A stretch of DNA of 64,000 nucleotides from Variovorax sp. WS11 (GTDB lineage Bacteria; Pseudomonadota; Gammaproteobacteria; Burkholderiales; Burkholderiaceae_C), in NCBI RefSeq assembly GCF_010499245.1, contig NZ_JAAGOW010000005.1, positions 1,054,001-1,118,000 of the forward strand, in the 5' to 3' direction. The notes under the pieces are model-generated. The model saw nothing but the letters and a program-made list of their open reading frames with translations. It was not told the origin of the DNA and did no database searches. Every line of letters begins with the position of its first letter. The first letter of the stretch is position 1. Below, piece after piece: positions 16,801 to 26,651 of the stretch. A program made the translations under genes and the position numbers.

Positions 16801-17983
16801 ATTCCGTCCGCGGCAGATTGGCACGCAGTTCCGAGTGCTTGGACACTGCAAGCGTGGCGCCGGCGCATGCAGCTGGCGAAGTCTATGTCCACGCGTTTTA
16901 ACGTCCACTGCGTCGTCACGCAATCGGTAAAGCTCGGTACTGCCCATCGCATCACCTGCAGTTGCAGACTGGGTGACAGCGTATCAGGTACGCCCTGATC
17001 CACTCCATACCTCACGGACCATCTTCTGGCACGCCCCGAGTGGGTCTTACCTTGCCTATCAATTGGGGCGGTCGAGCGCCGGTGGGAATCAGTGGGCGTA
17101 TTCATGGACATCTCCTTTTCAAGTGAGTAGATGGACAATCGCAACCCAGCCCTGGCATTCAGTTGCCGGCAGTCGCGGTGCGCAGCGATTTTAATGGGAT
17201 GGGGGAGTTCCCTTATATGTGGACTCACCTGTCAAGCCTTTTTGATCATCAAATCGTTGAGCGGGATCTCAAGGCAGCACCTGCTTGTTGATGAGAGATT
17301 GAGATGGGATGGGCAGTGGTGATGCACCTTGATGCGAGTCGCGGTACGACAGCGGTCGAAGCAGTTGCTCAGACGACCCCCATCGGTCCGGGCGTGGACA
17401 TCCTGCATGACATGCTGCATGCGTGCGGAGCGCACTGGGAAACCCAAGTTACCGAGCACCCTTCCTTCAAGACGTTCACTTTGCAATGACCCAGGACGTC
17501 GCGCGGTCCTCTCTCTCTTTCCACCTCCCTCCCCTTGCTTTCCTTCTCCTTCCAGGAGAAGAAGGCGACGAAGAAGGAAGAAGAAGTAAGAGGAAGAAGG
17601 GGCGCGTTGGCCTTCGATCATGATGATGCGCTCCTTGAACCTTTGTGCGCTGGAGCAGGGGCCGCTCCGTGCTTCAGGCAGTGGCCGGCTCGAGCTAGAC
17701 GCCGGCCGGAATTTCGCCAAACTGAATAGCGCACAAGGAGATCACCAGTTTTCTCACAAAGACAAGATGCCGACGATGCGCACTCTGCGCATGCGCGAGT
17801 TGACATCAGCGAAGCGCCATGTGAACCATTGGGTCAAGCAGCGGCCGGCTCCAGGCGCAATCAGCACCAGTCTGCTTGTTCAACAAATGTACGCACTCGT
17901 TTGTTGCGACCCTCGCGGATGCCTTGCTCGATCTGGCTGCCGCCGCTGGCACCCCTGCTTGAGTCGGGGAGGCGCGCCGGCCC
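16801..17983. other. non-coding or decayed stretch with a polypyrimidine/polypurine tract
   Basis: About 1.2 kb with no recognisable gene. Between about 17505 and 17620 the plus strand changes from almost pure C/T to almost pure A/G, with a perfect 8-bp stem (CTTCTCCT 17543-17550, AGGAGAAG 17554-17561) at the switch point. Open frames on either strand look random. Confidence 0.5.
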
Positions 17984-19192
17984 TCAGTCGTCGCCGAGCT
18001 GCAAGCCGCTCGGCCGGCGCTTCTCGATCGCGAACTTGAGCAGGGCCGCCGAGCGGAAGATGCCGTGCGCGAACTTGCCGTAGGGCAAGGTGAGGAACAG
18101 CGCCATCACCACCCCGAGGTGCACCGCCAGCAGCAGGGCCATGAAGCGCGTGTCGCGCCAGGCCAGCAGCGCCAGTCCGGTGAGGCTGGTCAGCAGCAGC
18201 AAGGCAATGAAGCCGCGGTCCATCGGCCGCTGGGCCGTGTCGCCATGCGCCGGGTCGCGCCGCAGGTTCATCCACAGCAGGCCCAGCGGGCCGATCACCA
18301 GCCCGATGCCGCCGGCCGTGCCCAGCAGCACCGGCAGGCTGATGAGCGCATAGGGCGCCTCGAGCCCCAGCAGGTAGTGGTAGAGCGTCGCCACGCAGGT
18401 GGACGCGAAGCACAGCAGGAAGCCGTAGAAGGTGAAGTGATGAAAGCGCCGCCGCCAAAGCGTGAAGCGGTCGTCCTCGTTGTTGCAGCCCTCGCCGTGG
18501 CCGCCGTCGAGGTACTTGAGGCGCAGCGCGTCGCGCGTGGCTTCGGCAGCCGCGCCGTTGGCCGGCGATCCATCGCGACCCGGCGAGACCTCGCGCCAGA
18601 AGCGGCGCAAGCCCATGCCCAGCGCGAAGACGACAAAGAGGAACACCACGCCGAACACGCCCGCCAGGAAGTTGTGCGGAAAGATGGCGTAGAAGTTGCC
18701 GGCCAGGGGCTCGTGCAGCAGCGAGCCGGACAGCGCCACGGCCAGCACCAGGAACAGTGCCAGCCCGCCGGCCAGCGCCATTGCGACCGTGAGGCCGGCG
18801 CGGCCATAGAGCGCGCCCAGGGCCGGCGGCCACGCGTAGTCGTGGTAGGTCTGCATCCGCACCTGCGCCATCGCCCGCGGCACGTTGACCGCAAACTCGT
18901 GGGGCGGCGCGTACTGGCAGGCGTGCAGGCAGGCGCCGCAGTTGTGGCACAGGTTGGCGAGGTAGTGCGTGTCCGCCTTGCCGAATTCGAGCCGGCGCGT
19001 CATCGCGGGGAACACGGCGCAGAAGCCTTCGCAGTAGCGGCAGGCGTTGCAGATCTGCAGGATGCGGGAGACCTCCTCCTCGGTCGCCGTCGGCGGCAGC
19101 GCGGGCCGGATCGGAATGACGCGCGGGTTGGCTGTTCCAACGCCGTCCGCATCCAACCTGGCGCGCGCGACGAGTTCAGTGAGCGGCTGCAA
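17984..19192 (-). CDS. tcuB: tricarballylate utilisation protein TcuB (4Fe-4S, membrane)
   Basis: 402-residue membrane iron-sulfur protein that takes electrons from the reduced FAD of TcuA and passes them to the quinone pool during oxidation of tricarballylate to cis-aconitate. N-terminal cysteine groups C48-x2-C-x2-C-x3-C (ICNACRYCEGFCAVFP) and C82-x2-C-x2-C-x3-C (LCHNCGACLHACQYAPPHE) bind two clusters. Five to six hydrophobic segments follow, with conserved His in RRRFHHFTFYGFLLCF and LYHYLLG. The start overlaps the end of tcuA by 17 bp, so translation is coupled. Length is near the family norm. Confidence 0.92.
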   Translation of the reverse strand: MQPLTELVARARLDADGVGTANPRVIPIRPALPPTATEEEVSRILQICNACRYCEGFCAVFPAMTRRLEFGKADTHYLANLCHNCGACLHACQYAPPHEFAVNVPRAMAQVRMQTYHDYAWPPALGALYGRAGLTVAMALAGGLALFLVLAVALSGSLLHEPLAGNFYAIFPHNFLAGVFGVVFLFVVFALGMGLRRFWREVSPGRDGSPANGAAAEATRDALRLKYLDGGHGEGCNNEDDRFTLWRRRFHHFTFYGFLLCFASTCVATLYHYLLGLEAPYALISLPVLLGTAGGIGLVIGPLGLLWMNLRRDPAHGDTAQRPMDRGFIALLLLTSLTGLALLAWRDTRFMALLLAVHLGVVMALFLTLPYGKFAHGIFRSAALLKFAIEKRRPSGLQLGDD

Positions 19193-20612
19193 CGGCGGTC
19201 TCCATCGATGTTCTTGTCTTGTCGTTCAATGCGCAGCGCGCGGCCTGCGTACCGGCAAAACGGCCGAAGGCCGTGCCGATGCTCATGCCCACGCCCGCGG
19301 TGTAGCCCTGCCCCAGCACGTTGCCGGCCATCATCTCGCCGGCCACGAAGAGGTTGGGGCTCGGCCTGTCCGCAAAGCGCACCGCCGCGGTCTCGTCGAC
19401 CTTCAGGCCGAGGTAGGTGAAGGTGATGCCGGGCCGCAGCGGGTAGGCGTAGAAGGGGGCGGTGTCCAGCGGACGCGCCCAGTGGGTCTTGGCCGGCGAC
19501 AAGCCTTCGGTATGGCAGTCGTCCAGCGTCGTATGGTCGAAGCTGCCGGCGCGGCAGGCAGCGTTGTAGTTGCCGATGGTCTGCAGGAAGGTGGTCTCGT
19601 CGAGGCCGATCTTCTTGGCGATCTCGCCCAGCGTGTCGGCCTGCGTGCCCGGGAACACCGGCGGCATGAAGCGGCCCACGGCCTTGCGGTCGATCACCGA
19701 CCACGCGATCTGCCCCGGCTGCATCGCGACCAGCCGGCCCCAGATCGCATAGCGCTTGGGCCAGAAGTCCTCGCCTTCGTCGTAGAAGCGCTTCGCCTCG
19801 CGGTTGACCACCACGCCGAGCGACACGCAGTCGATGCGGGTGCAGATGCCGCCGTCGTAGAGCGGCGCGCGCGCATCGATGGCGACGCAGTGCGACTGCG
19901 AGGGGTCGCCCACGGTGTCGGCGCCGGCATCGATCATGTGCTTCAGCAGCACGCCCGTGTTGAAGCGCGTCCCGCGGATCAGGAAGTTGTCGGCGGGCCA
20001 TTCCCCCCGCTCGTTCTGGCCCCAGGCCTCGCGCAGCCATTCGCGGTTGGATTCGAAGCCGCCGCAGGCCAGCACGCAGCTCTTCGCCTCGATGCGCTCG
20101 CCGGCGGCGGTGCGCGCGGCAACGAAGCGCTCGCCCTCGAGCTCGATGGCAAGCACGGGCGTGTCGTAGCGGATCGCCACGCCCAGCCGCTCGGCGCTGC
20201 GGTAGTAGGCGTTGACCAGCGCCTTGCCGCCGCCCATGAAGAAGGCGTTGGTGCGCGCCACGTGGAGCGCGCCCGAAAGCGGCGGCTGGAAATGCACGCC
20301 GTGGCTGCGCATCCAGTCGCGACAGTTCGAGGAAGCGCGGATCACCAGCCGCGCGAGCTTCTCGTCGGTGCGGCCGCCGGTGACCTTCAACAGGTCCTGC
20401 CAGTACTCCTCTTCGGGATAGGCGTCGACCAGCACATCCTGCGGCGCGTCGTGCATGCAGCGCAGGTTGCGCACATGCTGCGAGTTGCCGCCGCGCCAGG
20501 CCCGCGGCGAGGCCTCCAGCACCAGCACCGACGCACCGGCCTCGCGCGCCATCAGCGCGGCGCACAGCGCGGCATTGCCGCCGCCGATCACCAAAACATC
20601 AAGGGGAGCCAT
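19176..20612 (-). CDS. tcuA: FAD-dependent tricarballylate dehydrogenase TcuA
   Basis: 478-residue flavoprotein. The FAD motif VLVIGGGNAALCAALMAREA sits at residues 6-25, with LEASPRAWRGGNSQHVRNLR (the TcuA-typical loop), LACGGFESN, and the C-terminal GEMMAGNVLGQGYTAGVGMS region that contacts FAD. Reaction: tricarballylate (or a similar tricarboxylate) to cis-aconitate, electrons to TcuB. The start at 20612 (MAPLDVLVIGGG) follows AGGGG on the minus strand's upstream side less clearly than usual; the frame continues upstream to 20693 without family similarity. Operon order tcuA-tcuB, with the LysR gene upstream on the same strand. No tcuC transporter is present. Confidence 0.92.
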   Translation of the reverse strand: MAPLDVLVIGGGNAALCAALMAREAGASVLVLEASPRAWRGGNSQHVRNLRCMHDAPQDVLVDAYPEEEYWQDLLKVTGGRTDEKLARLVIRASSNCRDWMRSHGVHFQPPLSGALHVARTNAFFMGGGKALVNAYYRSAERLGVAIRYDTPVLAIELEGERFVAARTAAGERIEAKSCVLACGGFESNREWLREAWGQNERGEWPADNFLIRGTRFNTGVLLKHMIDAGADTVGDPSQSHCVAIDARAPLYDGGICTRIDCVSLGVVVNREAKRFYDEGEDFWPKRYAIWGRLVAMQPGQIAWSVIDRKAVGRFMPPVFPGTQADTLGEIAKKIGLDETTFLQTIGNYNAACRAGSFDHTTLDDCHTEGLSPAKTHWARPLDTAPFYAYPLRPGITFTYLGLKVDETAAVRFADRPSPNLFVAGEMMAGNVLGQGYTAGVGMSIGTAFGRFAGTQAARCALNDKTRTSMETAVAAAH

Positions 20613-20725
20613 GCACTGCGTTCTCTTGTCTTCATCGAGGGAAGCAGCAACTGTAGGAAGGGTGGCGCCCTCTGCCCAGGGGGCGCATCGCATGGCCCCT
20701 TCACGAATCGTGATGGGTCTGGAGG

Positions 20726-21673
20726 CTAACGCGCGCCGTCCGCCAGCGATGCGCCGGGCCAGTGCCCGGCACGCACCAGCGCCTGCGCGGTGTCCGTCAA
20801 CACGATGCGCACCGCCAGTGCCGCGGGCGTGAGCTCATCGTCCGACAGGCTGCACACCGCATTGCGGCGCCGGGCCTCGCGATCGGCCAGCGGCGCCATG
20901 TGGAAGCGCTCCGCCGCATCCGGCCACCGCCCGACCGCCGCGCCGGGCTGCACGGTCGCGCCGAAGCCGGCGTCGACGGTGTCCATGAGCATCGCCAGCG
21001 AATCGATCTCGGCCACCAGATGCGGCACCACCCCTTCGCGCAGAAAGGCGGCATCGATCACGCTGCGCAGTCCGTGCGTGCCGGTGGGCAGGATCAAGGG
21101 CAGCCTGGCCAGCCGGGCGGTGAAGATGCTGCGCGTGCTCGTCGCTGCGCTGGCCGACATGTGGCGGCGAGCGCGGATCAGCAGCAGCTTCTCCTCCAGC
21201 AGCGGCATCACGCTCCAGCGCCTCGCGGCCTGGGTGTTGAAGAGGACGGCCAGGTCGAGCTGCCGGGCATTGAGCATCGCCGTCAAGTGGCCCGAGAGGC
21301 TTTCGACCATGTGCAGGCGCACGTCCGGATAGCGCTCGCGCATCGCGCGCATGAAGGGCATGGCCAGCACCGCCGCGGTGGTCGGCGCGAGTCCGACGCT
21401 GACAGTGCCCGTCAGCCGCGCATGCTTCGCAACGCGGGCGGCCTGGTCCGCGTGCCGTAGCGTCAGCTGCGCTTCGCGGAAGAAGGCCAGGCCCGCTTCC
21501 GTGGGCACCGCGCCCTTGGCCGTGCGTTGCAGCAGGCGCGTCGCCAGCTCGCTCTCGAGCCGGCTGATCTGCTGGCTGAGCGCCGATTGCACGAGGTCGA
21601 GGTCGATCGCCGCGCGGCCGATGCTGCCGAGCTCGACCGTGCGAACGAAATAGCGGAGCTGGCGCAGTTCCAT
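20726..21673 (-). CDS. tcuR: LysR-family regulator, probable TcuR
   Basis: 315-residue LysR protein: helix-turn-helix in MELRQLRYFVRTVELGSIGR then DLVQSALSQQISRLESELA, effector domain to the end. It is 113 bp upstream of tcuA and on the same strand, the arrangement expected for TcuR, which activates tcuAB in response to tricarballylate. The symbol rests on position and family, not on specific residues. The gap 20613-20725 should contain the tcuA promoter. Confidence 0.8.
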   Translation of the reverse strand: MELRQLRYFVRTVELGSIGRAAIDLDLVQSALSQQISRLESELATRLLQRTAKGAVPTEAGLAFFREAQLTLRHADQAARVAKHARLTGTVSVGLAPTTAAVLAMPFMRAMRERYPDVRLHMVESLSGHLTAMLNARQLDLAVLFNTQAARRWSVMPLLEEKLLLIRARRHMSASAATSTRSIFTARLARLPLILPTGTHGLRSVIDAAFLREGVVPHLVAEIDSLAMLMDTVDAGFGATVQPGAAVGRWPDAAERFHMAPLADREARRRNAVCSLSDDELTPAALAVRIVLTDTAQALVRAGHWPGASLADGAR

Positions 21674-21719
21674 GTGGGGCTGATCGAAGGAGACAGTAGC
21701 GATCCTCGCATACCTTCAC

Positions 21720-22340
21720 GCGGCAAACTCGGGCGACCGGGCCACCACCGCGCCGATCTCCTGCATCAGCGCCCGCGCGCCCGGCGAGGGGAAGGCGCCC
21801 TGGCGCTGCGTCATGTCGAGTGGAAAGTTCAGATGACCAGGCTGCCGTCGCGAATCTCGTAGTGCAGCTAATGCGCCGAAATCGCGGTCAGCATGTCGCT
21901 CTCCAGCAGCAGGCTGCGCAGCACCGCGAGGTCGCCGGTCTCGACCGCAGGCACCGGTGCCGCCTGCTTCGCTTCCGAGAAGAAGCGCTCCAGCAACTCA
22001 CGCGACGGCGAGCCCGGCCGCGAAGCACCCAGCTCGCCTGACGCAGCGCGTCGAAGTCGATGTTGCGCGCGGCGCGCGGCGCGCGCCAGCGGCTGGCCTG
22101 AGCGGGCGATCACTGAAATGCGGTCTTCGACCAGCGGTTCCTGCTGCAGTTCCTTCACCTCCTCGTCGCTGCGCAGCGCACAGAGGATGAAGTCAATGTC
22201 GCCGCTGCGCAGCGATGCCGCCAGCGCGTCGTACGGGGCGTCGGAACTGAAGACGAGCGGCCCGAGTCGTTCGAGAGCAACCAGTTGCGAGTGACGAGAA
22301 GCGCGGCAGCGATCTCACGATCTTCAGCCCACGCGCCAGC
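21720..22340 (-). pseudogene. LysR-family regulator pseudogene (effector domain only)
   Basis: On the minus strand, read across frames: FSSDAPYDALAASLRSGDID-like sequence near 22190-22260, then VKELQQEPLVEDRISVIARS, SPSRELLERFFSEAKQAAPV and GDLAVLRSLLLESDMLTAIS (21868-22158), and a frame change to a C-terminal piece ending near 21720. This is the substrate-binding half of a LysR regulator. The DNA-binding domain is missing and at least two frameshifts are present. It lies 5' of tcuR on the same strand. Confidence 0.75.
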
Positions 22341-22484
22341 TTCATGGTGAATTGGATCGGCGACTTCGCGGTGTCCTCCACCTGTATTCTTCGGAGCAGC
22401 ACTCTTGAACTTCAGTCTTACCTAAAAAACTGCATCCTGAAGCGACATAGACTCAGACCTGCCAAAAGCATCTTTATGGCTTTG

Positions 22485-23267
22485 TCACGAACCCTTGAAT
22501 ACTGGCTTGCGGCGCTCATGGCTTGCTAGAACGCCTTCTTGATAGTCCTGCGTTTCTCGCAGCCAATTCTGCTCAAAGGATTCCCGCTCAGTCGCAGAGC
22601 GAAATTCGGCAACCAGATCGGCATTCAGTGATGCGCGGGTCGCCTGCACCGCCAGCGGCGCGGCCTCCGCGATCTGCCGGGCCATGTCGACCGCCACGGC
22701 GCGGACCTCGTCCTGCCCCACCAGCCGATCGGCTAACCCAATCTCAAAGGCCCGGTCGCCGGTTATGCGCGCGCCCGTCAGCAGCATCCAGCGCGCCTGC
22801 TGCTGTCCGATCAGCCTTGGAAGCGTGATCGTCAGGCCGAATCCGGGGTGAAAGCCGATCGCGGTGAAGTTGGCTGCAAACCGTGCCTCCTTGCATGTCA
22901 CGCGGAAGTCCGCGGCGGCCGCAAGCCCCAAGCCTGCGCCGATTGCGCTGCCGTGCACCGCCGCGACGATCGGTTTGCGCGTTTGCACAAGGCGCCGTGC
23001 TTCCTTGTAGATATGGCGGCCCGGCGCCACGACGGTTTCTCCCTGGACCTCAGCGTCCATGCGCTGCTTCAGGTTACCACCGGCACAAAAATGCTTGCCG
23101 GCGGCGGCCAGAACGATGCATCGGCATAGAGGCTCCTGATCGAGCTCCTCCAGAGTGGTTGCCAGGTTGCCGATCAGATCGACGTCGAGGAAATTGTTAG
23201 GTGGCCGCTGCAGTTCCACAATCGCGACATGGTCGTCCTGGACAACAGTGACATCGATACTTTCCAT
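22485..23267 (-). CDS. enoyl-CoA hydratase/isomerase family protein
   Basis: 260-residue crotonase. The oxyanion-hole motifs are present (AAGKHFCAGGNL and VHGSAIGAGLGLAAAADFRV), but the two catalytic Glu positions of true hydratases are not conserved (GAGLGLA in place of GGCELA; GFHPGFGLTI in place of QPE...), so an isomerase, hydrolase or lyase activity is as likely. The start at 23267 has GAGGAG 7 bases upstream. It begins 14 bp after the SDR that stops at 23282 and is probably cotranscribed with it and the Bug gene at 24118. Confidence 0.88.
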   Translation of the reverse strand: MESIDVTVVQDDHVAIVELQRPPNNFLDVDLIGNLATTLEELDQEPLCRCIVLAAAGKHFCAGGNLKQRMDAEVQGETVVAPGRHIYKEARRLVQTRKPIVAAVHGSAIGAGLGLAAAADFRVTCKEARFAANFTAIGFHPGFGLTITLPRLIGQQQARWMLLTGARITGDRAFEIGLADRLVGQDEVRAVAVDMARQIAEAAPLAVQATRASLNADLVAEFRSATERESFEQNWLRETQDYQEGVLASHERRKPVFKGS

Positions 23268-23281
23268 TCGAGGCTCCTCGG

Positions 23282-24121
23282 CTAAATGCGGTTGAGGATT
23301 CGACCTCCATCCACCAGGATGCACTCCCCGGTGATGAAGCTTGCCTCGTCCGATGCCAGGAACAACGCAAGGTTGGCTATGTCCCAGCTGGTCCCCGCCT
23401 TGCCCAAAGGGACCTTCGCGCTGCGCTCGGCGATCAAATCGGCCGCCGACCTGTTCCAGTTGCGAGACCGCGTTCCCACCGCCATTGGCGTCGCGATCAG
23501 CCCGGGCATGATGGCATTGATCCGAATACCGTACTTGGCGTTTTCAAGTGCGAGTTGCTCGGTCAGCGCATTCACGGCGGCTTTCGCTGCCTTGTAGCCG
23601 GCGAAAGGCGACAGGCCGACTGCTGCCGCGGACGAGATGTTGACGATGGCGCCGCTTCGCTGCTGGCGCATGATCGGCAGCGCGTGCTTGCACGCCAGCG
23701 CGATCCCTCGAAAGTTGACGCGGTACTGGTGATCGAGCACATCTGCGCTGATCTCCACCAGTTCGCCGTCTCCCGCCGCTAGGCTGACGCCGACATTGTT
23801 GTGCAGGATATCCAGCGATCCCCATCTGCGAACTGCTTCGACAAGCGCCGCGATGATCTCGTCCTCGCGCGTCACGTCCGCGGTGAACGCAAAGGCCTCG
23901 CCGCCCTCGTCGCGGATGATTTGCGCCGTTTCCTCGGCCGAGTCAATGCCCCTGTTGACGACCAGGACGCGCGCGCCCTCGCGGGCAAAGCGGATGCAGG
24001 CGGCACGGCCATTGCCAATGCCCTCGCCCGCCGATTGGCCGCCGCCGAAGACAACGGCGACCTTTCCTTCAACGCGTTTGGAACGCGTCCACCCTGCGGC
24101 ATTTTTGTCGATACTTGTCAT
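23282..24121 (-). CDS. SDR-family oxidoreductase (copy 1 of a paralogous pair)
   Basis: 279-residue classical SDR: VVFGGGQSAGEGIGNGRAAC nucleotide motif (a longer loop than TGxxxGIG), HNNVGVS, Ser in NISSAAAVGLSPFAGYKAAKAA with intact Tyr-x3-Lys, and a closing LVDGG. About three quarters of residues match the SDR at 27495 by eye, including the unusual FGGGQS glycine motif and the C-terminal ILVDGGRI-x-NRI. Its ATG overlaps the stop of the upstream Bug gene by four bases (ATGA). Substrate unknown; probably a 3-hydroxyacyl-CoA or secondary alcohol. Confidence 0.9.
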   Translation of the reverse strand: MTSIDKNAAGWTRSKRVEGKVAVVFGGGQSAGEGIGNGRAACIRFAREGARVLVVNRGIDSAEETAQIIRDEGGEAFAFTADVTREDEIIAALVEAVRRWGSLDILHNNVGVSLAAGDGELVEISADVLDHQYRVNFRGIALACKHALPIMRQQRSGAIVNISSAAAVGLSPFAGYKAAKAAVNALTEQLALENAKYGIRINAIMPGLIATPMAVGTRSRNWNRSAADLIAERSAKVPLGKAGTSWDIANLALFLASDEASFITGECILVDGGRILNRI

Positions 24122-25110
24122 GGCTTGATCAGCTTGGAGGCTTCCTTGGCTTTGTTGAATTCGGCTTGTCCGTTCTTGCGGAACTGCTCTGGTGTGGTCG
24201 TAACCACGTCCATCGCCAAGATATCGACCATCCGGGTCTGGACCTCGGGCATAGCAGAGATCTTATTGATGGCAGCGTTCAATTTGTCAACAACATTCCT
24301 TGGCAATCCGGCCGGCCCGATCAAGCCGTAGAAGCTATAGGGCTCCATTACCTCGATCGCCTTAATTCCCATTTCGGACGTTCCGGGCACGCCAGGCAGG
24401 TGCTTGGTCGACGCAGGTGAGGTGACGCCGACGGCCCGCACGGTGCCAGTAGATAGCGCGCCCTTGGCAGTCTGTACAGGCACCATCCCGAACTGGACGG
24501 TGTTGCCTTGTAGTGCCCTGATCACGTCAACATCTGCCTTGTAGGGGATGTGCGTTGCATCCAACCCCGTCGCTCCCTTCAAATACTCGATCTTAAGGTT
24601 GCTGGCTGTTCCCAGACCAGACGATGCATAGCTTATCTTTCCCGGATTAGCGCGCGAATAGCTGATCAGCTCCCGCATCGACTTGACGGGCAGCTCAGGC
24701 GACACCAGCAGCACGGACGACGTGTTCGCGATTTGGGCGATGAAGCTGAAGTCCTTGAACGGGTTATAGGGTAGGTCCGCGTTCGTGGCGGGCGCGAGCG
24801 CGACGGCGCTTGCGTTCGTAAAAAATAAGGTATAGCCATCCGGCGGCGCGGAGATCAGTGCGCGGATGGCAGGGACCTGATAGGCCCCAGGCTTGTTCTC
24901 GACGACAACAGGAGTACCGAGAAGCATCGAGAGCTGCTGTCCGTAAAGACGGGCCATGATGTCGACTGTGCCGCCCGGCGCGATCCCAGCGAGGATCTTG
25001 ATGGGTCGACTGGGATAGTCCGCGGCGACAGCGTGGATCGGTTGCCACGCTGCGACTGTCAGCGCCGCGCACCCGCAGTACAGCAGCGACGCGCGCCGAA
25101 ATTTGTTCAT
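24118..25110 (-). CDS. Bug-family tripartite tricarboxylate transporter (TTT) substrate-binding protein
   Basis: 330-residue periplasmic binding protein. Start at 25110 with AGGAG 8 bases upstream. Signal peptide about residues 1-30 (cleavage after HAVAA), then the family signature DYPSRPIKILAGIAPGGTVD, VVVENKPGAYQVPAIRAL, PPDGYTLFFTNASA, HIPYK and the FYGLIGPAGLPRNVVDKLNA end region. Captures a carboxylate (often di- or tricarboxylate or aromatic acid) for a TTT permease. No TctA/TctB genes are in the window, so it is an orphan, as most Bug proteins in Burkholderiales are. Confidence 0.92.
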   Translation of the reverse strand: MNKFRRASLLYCGCAALTVAAWQPIHAVAADYPSRPIKILAGIAPGGTVDIMARLYGQQLSMLLGTPVVVENKPGAYQVPAIRALISAPPDGYTLFFTNASAVALAPATNADLPYNPFKDFSFIAQIANTSSVLLVSPELPVKSMRELISYSRANPGKISYASSGLGTASNLKIEYLKGATGLDATHIPYKADVDVIRALQGNTVQFGMVPVQTAKGALSTGTVRAVGVTSPASTKHLPGVPGTSEMGIKAIEVMEPYSFYGLIGPAGLPRNVVDKLNAAINKISAMPEVQTRMVDILAMDVVTTTPEQFRKNGQAEFNKAKEASKLIKP

Positions 25111-25254
25111 GGTGTCATCTCCTGACAATGGTAGAAAAGGGGCCAGTTCGGATTGAGGCGTGTTGTCGCGTCGCGCACTTTTTTTGGCTTGGTAACAAAG
25201 CAACCGCGGGGCGCGTTAGAAACTTGGATTGGCATGCCGAGTGACCAGGCCGGA

Positions 25255-26227
25255 TCACTTGACATCCGGCTTGATCATCTTGACGAGTTCGCGCGCCTTG
25301 CCCAATGCGGACAAGGTGAAGTCACGGGACTGCGTCGAGGATTCGCTTACCAGCGTCATGAAGTAGGACTCGACGATCAACTTTCGCACTTCAGGCATGG
25401 CGGACACTCGATTGATGGCCTGATTCGACTGGTCGACGATGGACTGCGGCAGTCCTGCCGGGCCGATGATTCCGTAGAAGCCATAGGGCTCGGTCTTGTC
25501 CAGTCCCTGGATGCGGATCTGCCGGGTACGGGGAACCTGGGGAAGTGGCTGGCCGGCTCCGCGAACCTTGCCCGAGGACAGGAATGGCTGCGCACTTTGC
25601 GGCGTGGCCATACTGAACTGCACAGTACCAGCTGCCAGCTCCCGCAGGACATCGGCATCGGACTTGTAAGGAATATGGGTCGCCTTTAGACCAGTGATCG
25701 ACTTGATGAACTCGATCTTCAGGTTGTTGGACGTGCCGGTACCCGCGGAGCCATAGTTCAGCTTGTCGGGATAGGCGCGCGAGTACGCGATCAACTCGGC
25801 CATCGATTTCACCGGCAAGTCTTCTGACACGAGCAGGACGGAGGACGTGATGGGGTCCGCGCGATGAAGGCGAAATCCTTCGCCGGGTCGTACGGAAGAC
25901 CCTTCTCGAACGCGGGAGCGAGCGAGACGGCACTGCCGTTCGTGAGGAACAGGACGTAGCCGTCCGCTGGCGAATTGAGAAGCGCCCGAATTGCAGGCAT
26001 CTGGAAGGCCCCGGTCGATTGTCGACGATGACGGGCGAGCCAAGCAGCGTCGATAGGTGGAGTGCGCAGAGCCGCGCCATGGCATCGACGGTGCCGCCCG
26101 GTGCGATGCCGATCACTAGCTTGATCGGCTTGGAGGGGAACGGCGCCTGAGCGCGCAGCTCCGGTGCGGCGCAGGCCAGGAGCCGGCGCCGCGAGACCGT
26201 CGATGCTGGAACGAATGTATGGGTCAC
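25255..26227 (-). pseudogene. Bug-family TTT substrate-binding protein, frameshifted
   Basis: The same family as the gene at 24118 but broken. In order on the minus strand: SKPIKLVIGIAPGGTVDAMA and VIVDNRPG in one frame (to about 26015), AFQMPAIRALLNSPADGYVL through DFAFIART in a second (to about 25855), then SSVLLVSEDLPVKSMAELIA to IIGPAGLPQSIVDQ and the end in a third. A further small deletion after SSGKVR removes a few residues. The signal peptide part also looks eroded. Probably non-functional. Confidence 0.85.
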
Positions 26228-26319
26228 GCGTGTGTGCTTCTAGTGTGGTACGCCAGGCAGCTATGTACCTATCCGCACTTGATTGATGAAACTCCTTGCC
26301 AAGCCCACCTTTAGCTACA

Positions 26320-26592
26320 TCACAATGCCAAGCCGATGAAGGTGGACGGCATGGCAGCGTCGCAATGCGCATCCGAACCGCGCCGCAAGCCAAGCATCTC
26401 GACACTGCGCGCCTGTAGCAACTCTGAGTTACTCCTCAGAGCGCGTTGCAGGCACTCCTCGATGTAGGCCTCATCGCTCTGCAGACGCGACAGATCGACC
26501 CACCAGCCAATGCCAGCCATCAACCATTTGAAGTCGACCAGTTTGAGGAAGCGATCGCTTCCCTCCGGGTCTTTCATGTGTGCCGAATTCAT
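26320..26592 (-). CDS. small conserved protein of unknown function
   Basis: 90 residues with a Trp-rich centre (RFLKLVDFKWLMAGIGWWVD) and a helical LQSDEAYIEECLQRALRSNS part. I recognise this as a recurrent hypothetical small protein of Burkholderiales but know no function. No signal peptide; it is predicted soluble and helical. The ATG at 26592 is preceded by GGAGG at 11 bases, slightly long spacing. It lies between a broken Bug gene and an SDR on the same strand. The final 25 residues may be less conserved. Confidence 0.6.
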   Translation of the reverse strand: MNSAHMKDPEGSDRFLKLVDFKWLMAGIGWWVDLSRLQSDEAYIEECLQRALRSNSELLQARSVEMLGLRRGSDAHCDAAMPSTFIGLAL

Positions 26593-26651
26593 AAGTACAA
26601 CAACCTCCAATGCCGATCACTAACGGGATTCGAGAACGGGGTGGCGCCGCA

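Noticed and set aside
18065..20729. Long plus-strand open frames (about 450 and 560 codons) over tcuB and tcuA
   Set aside because: Shadow frames opposite well-recognised tcuBA; composition dominated by Arg, Gln, His and Val repeats, no motif.
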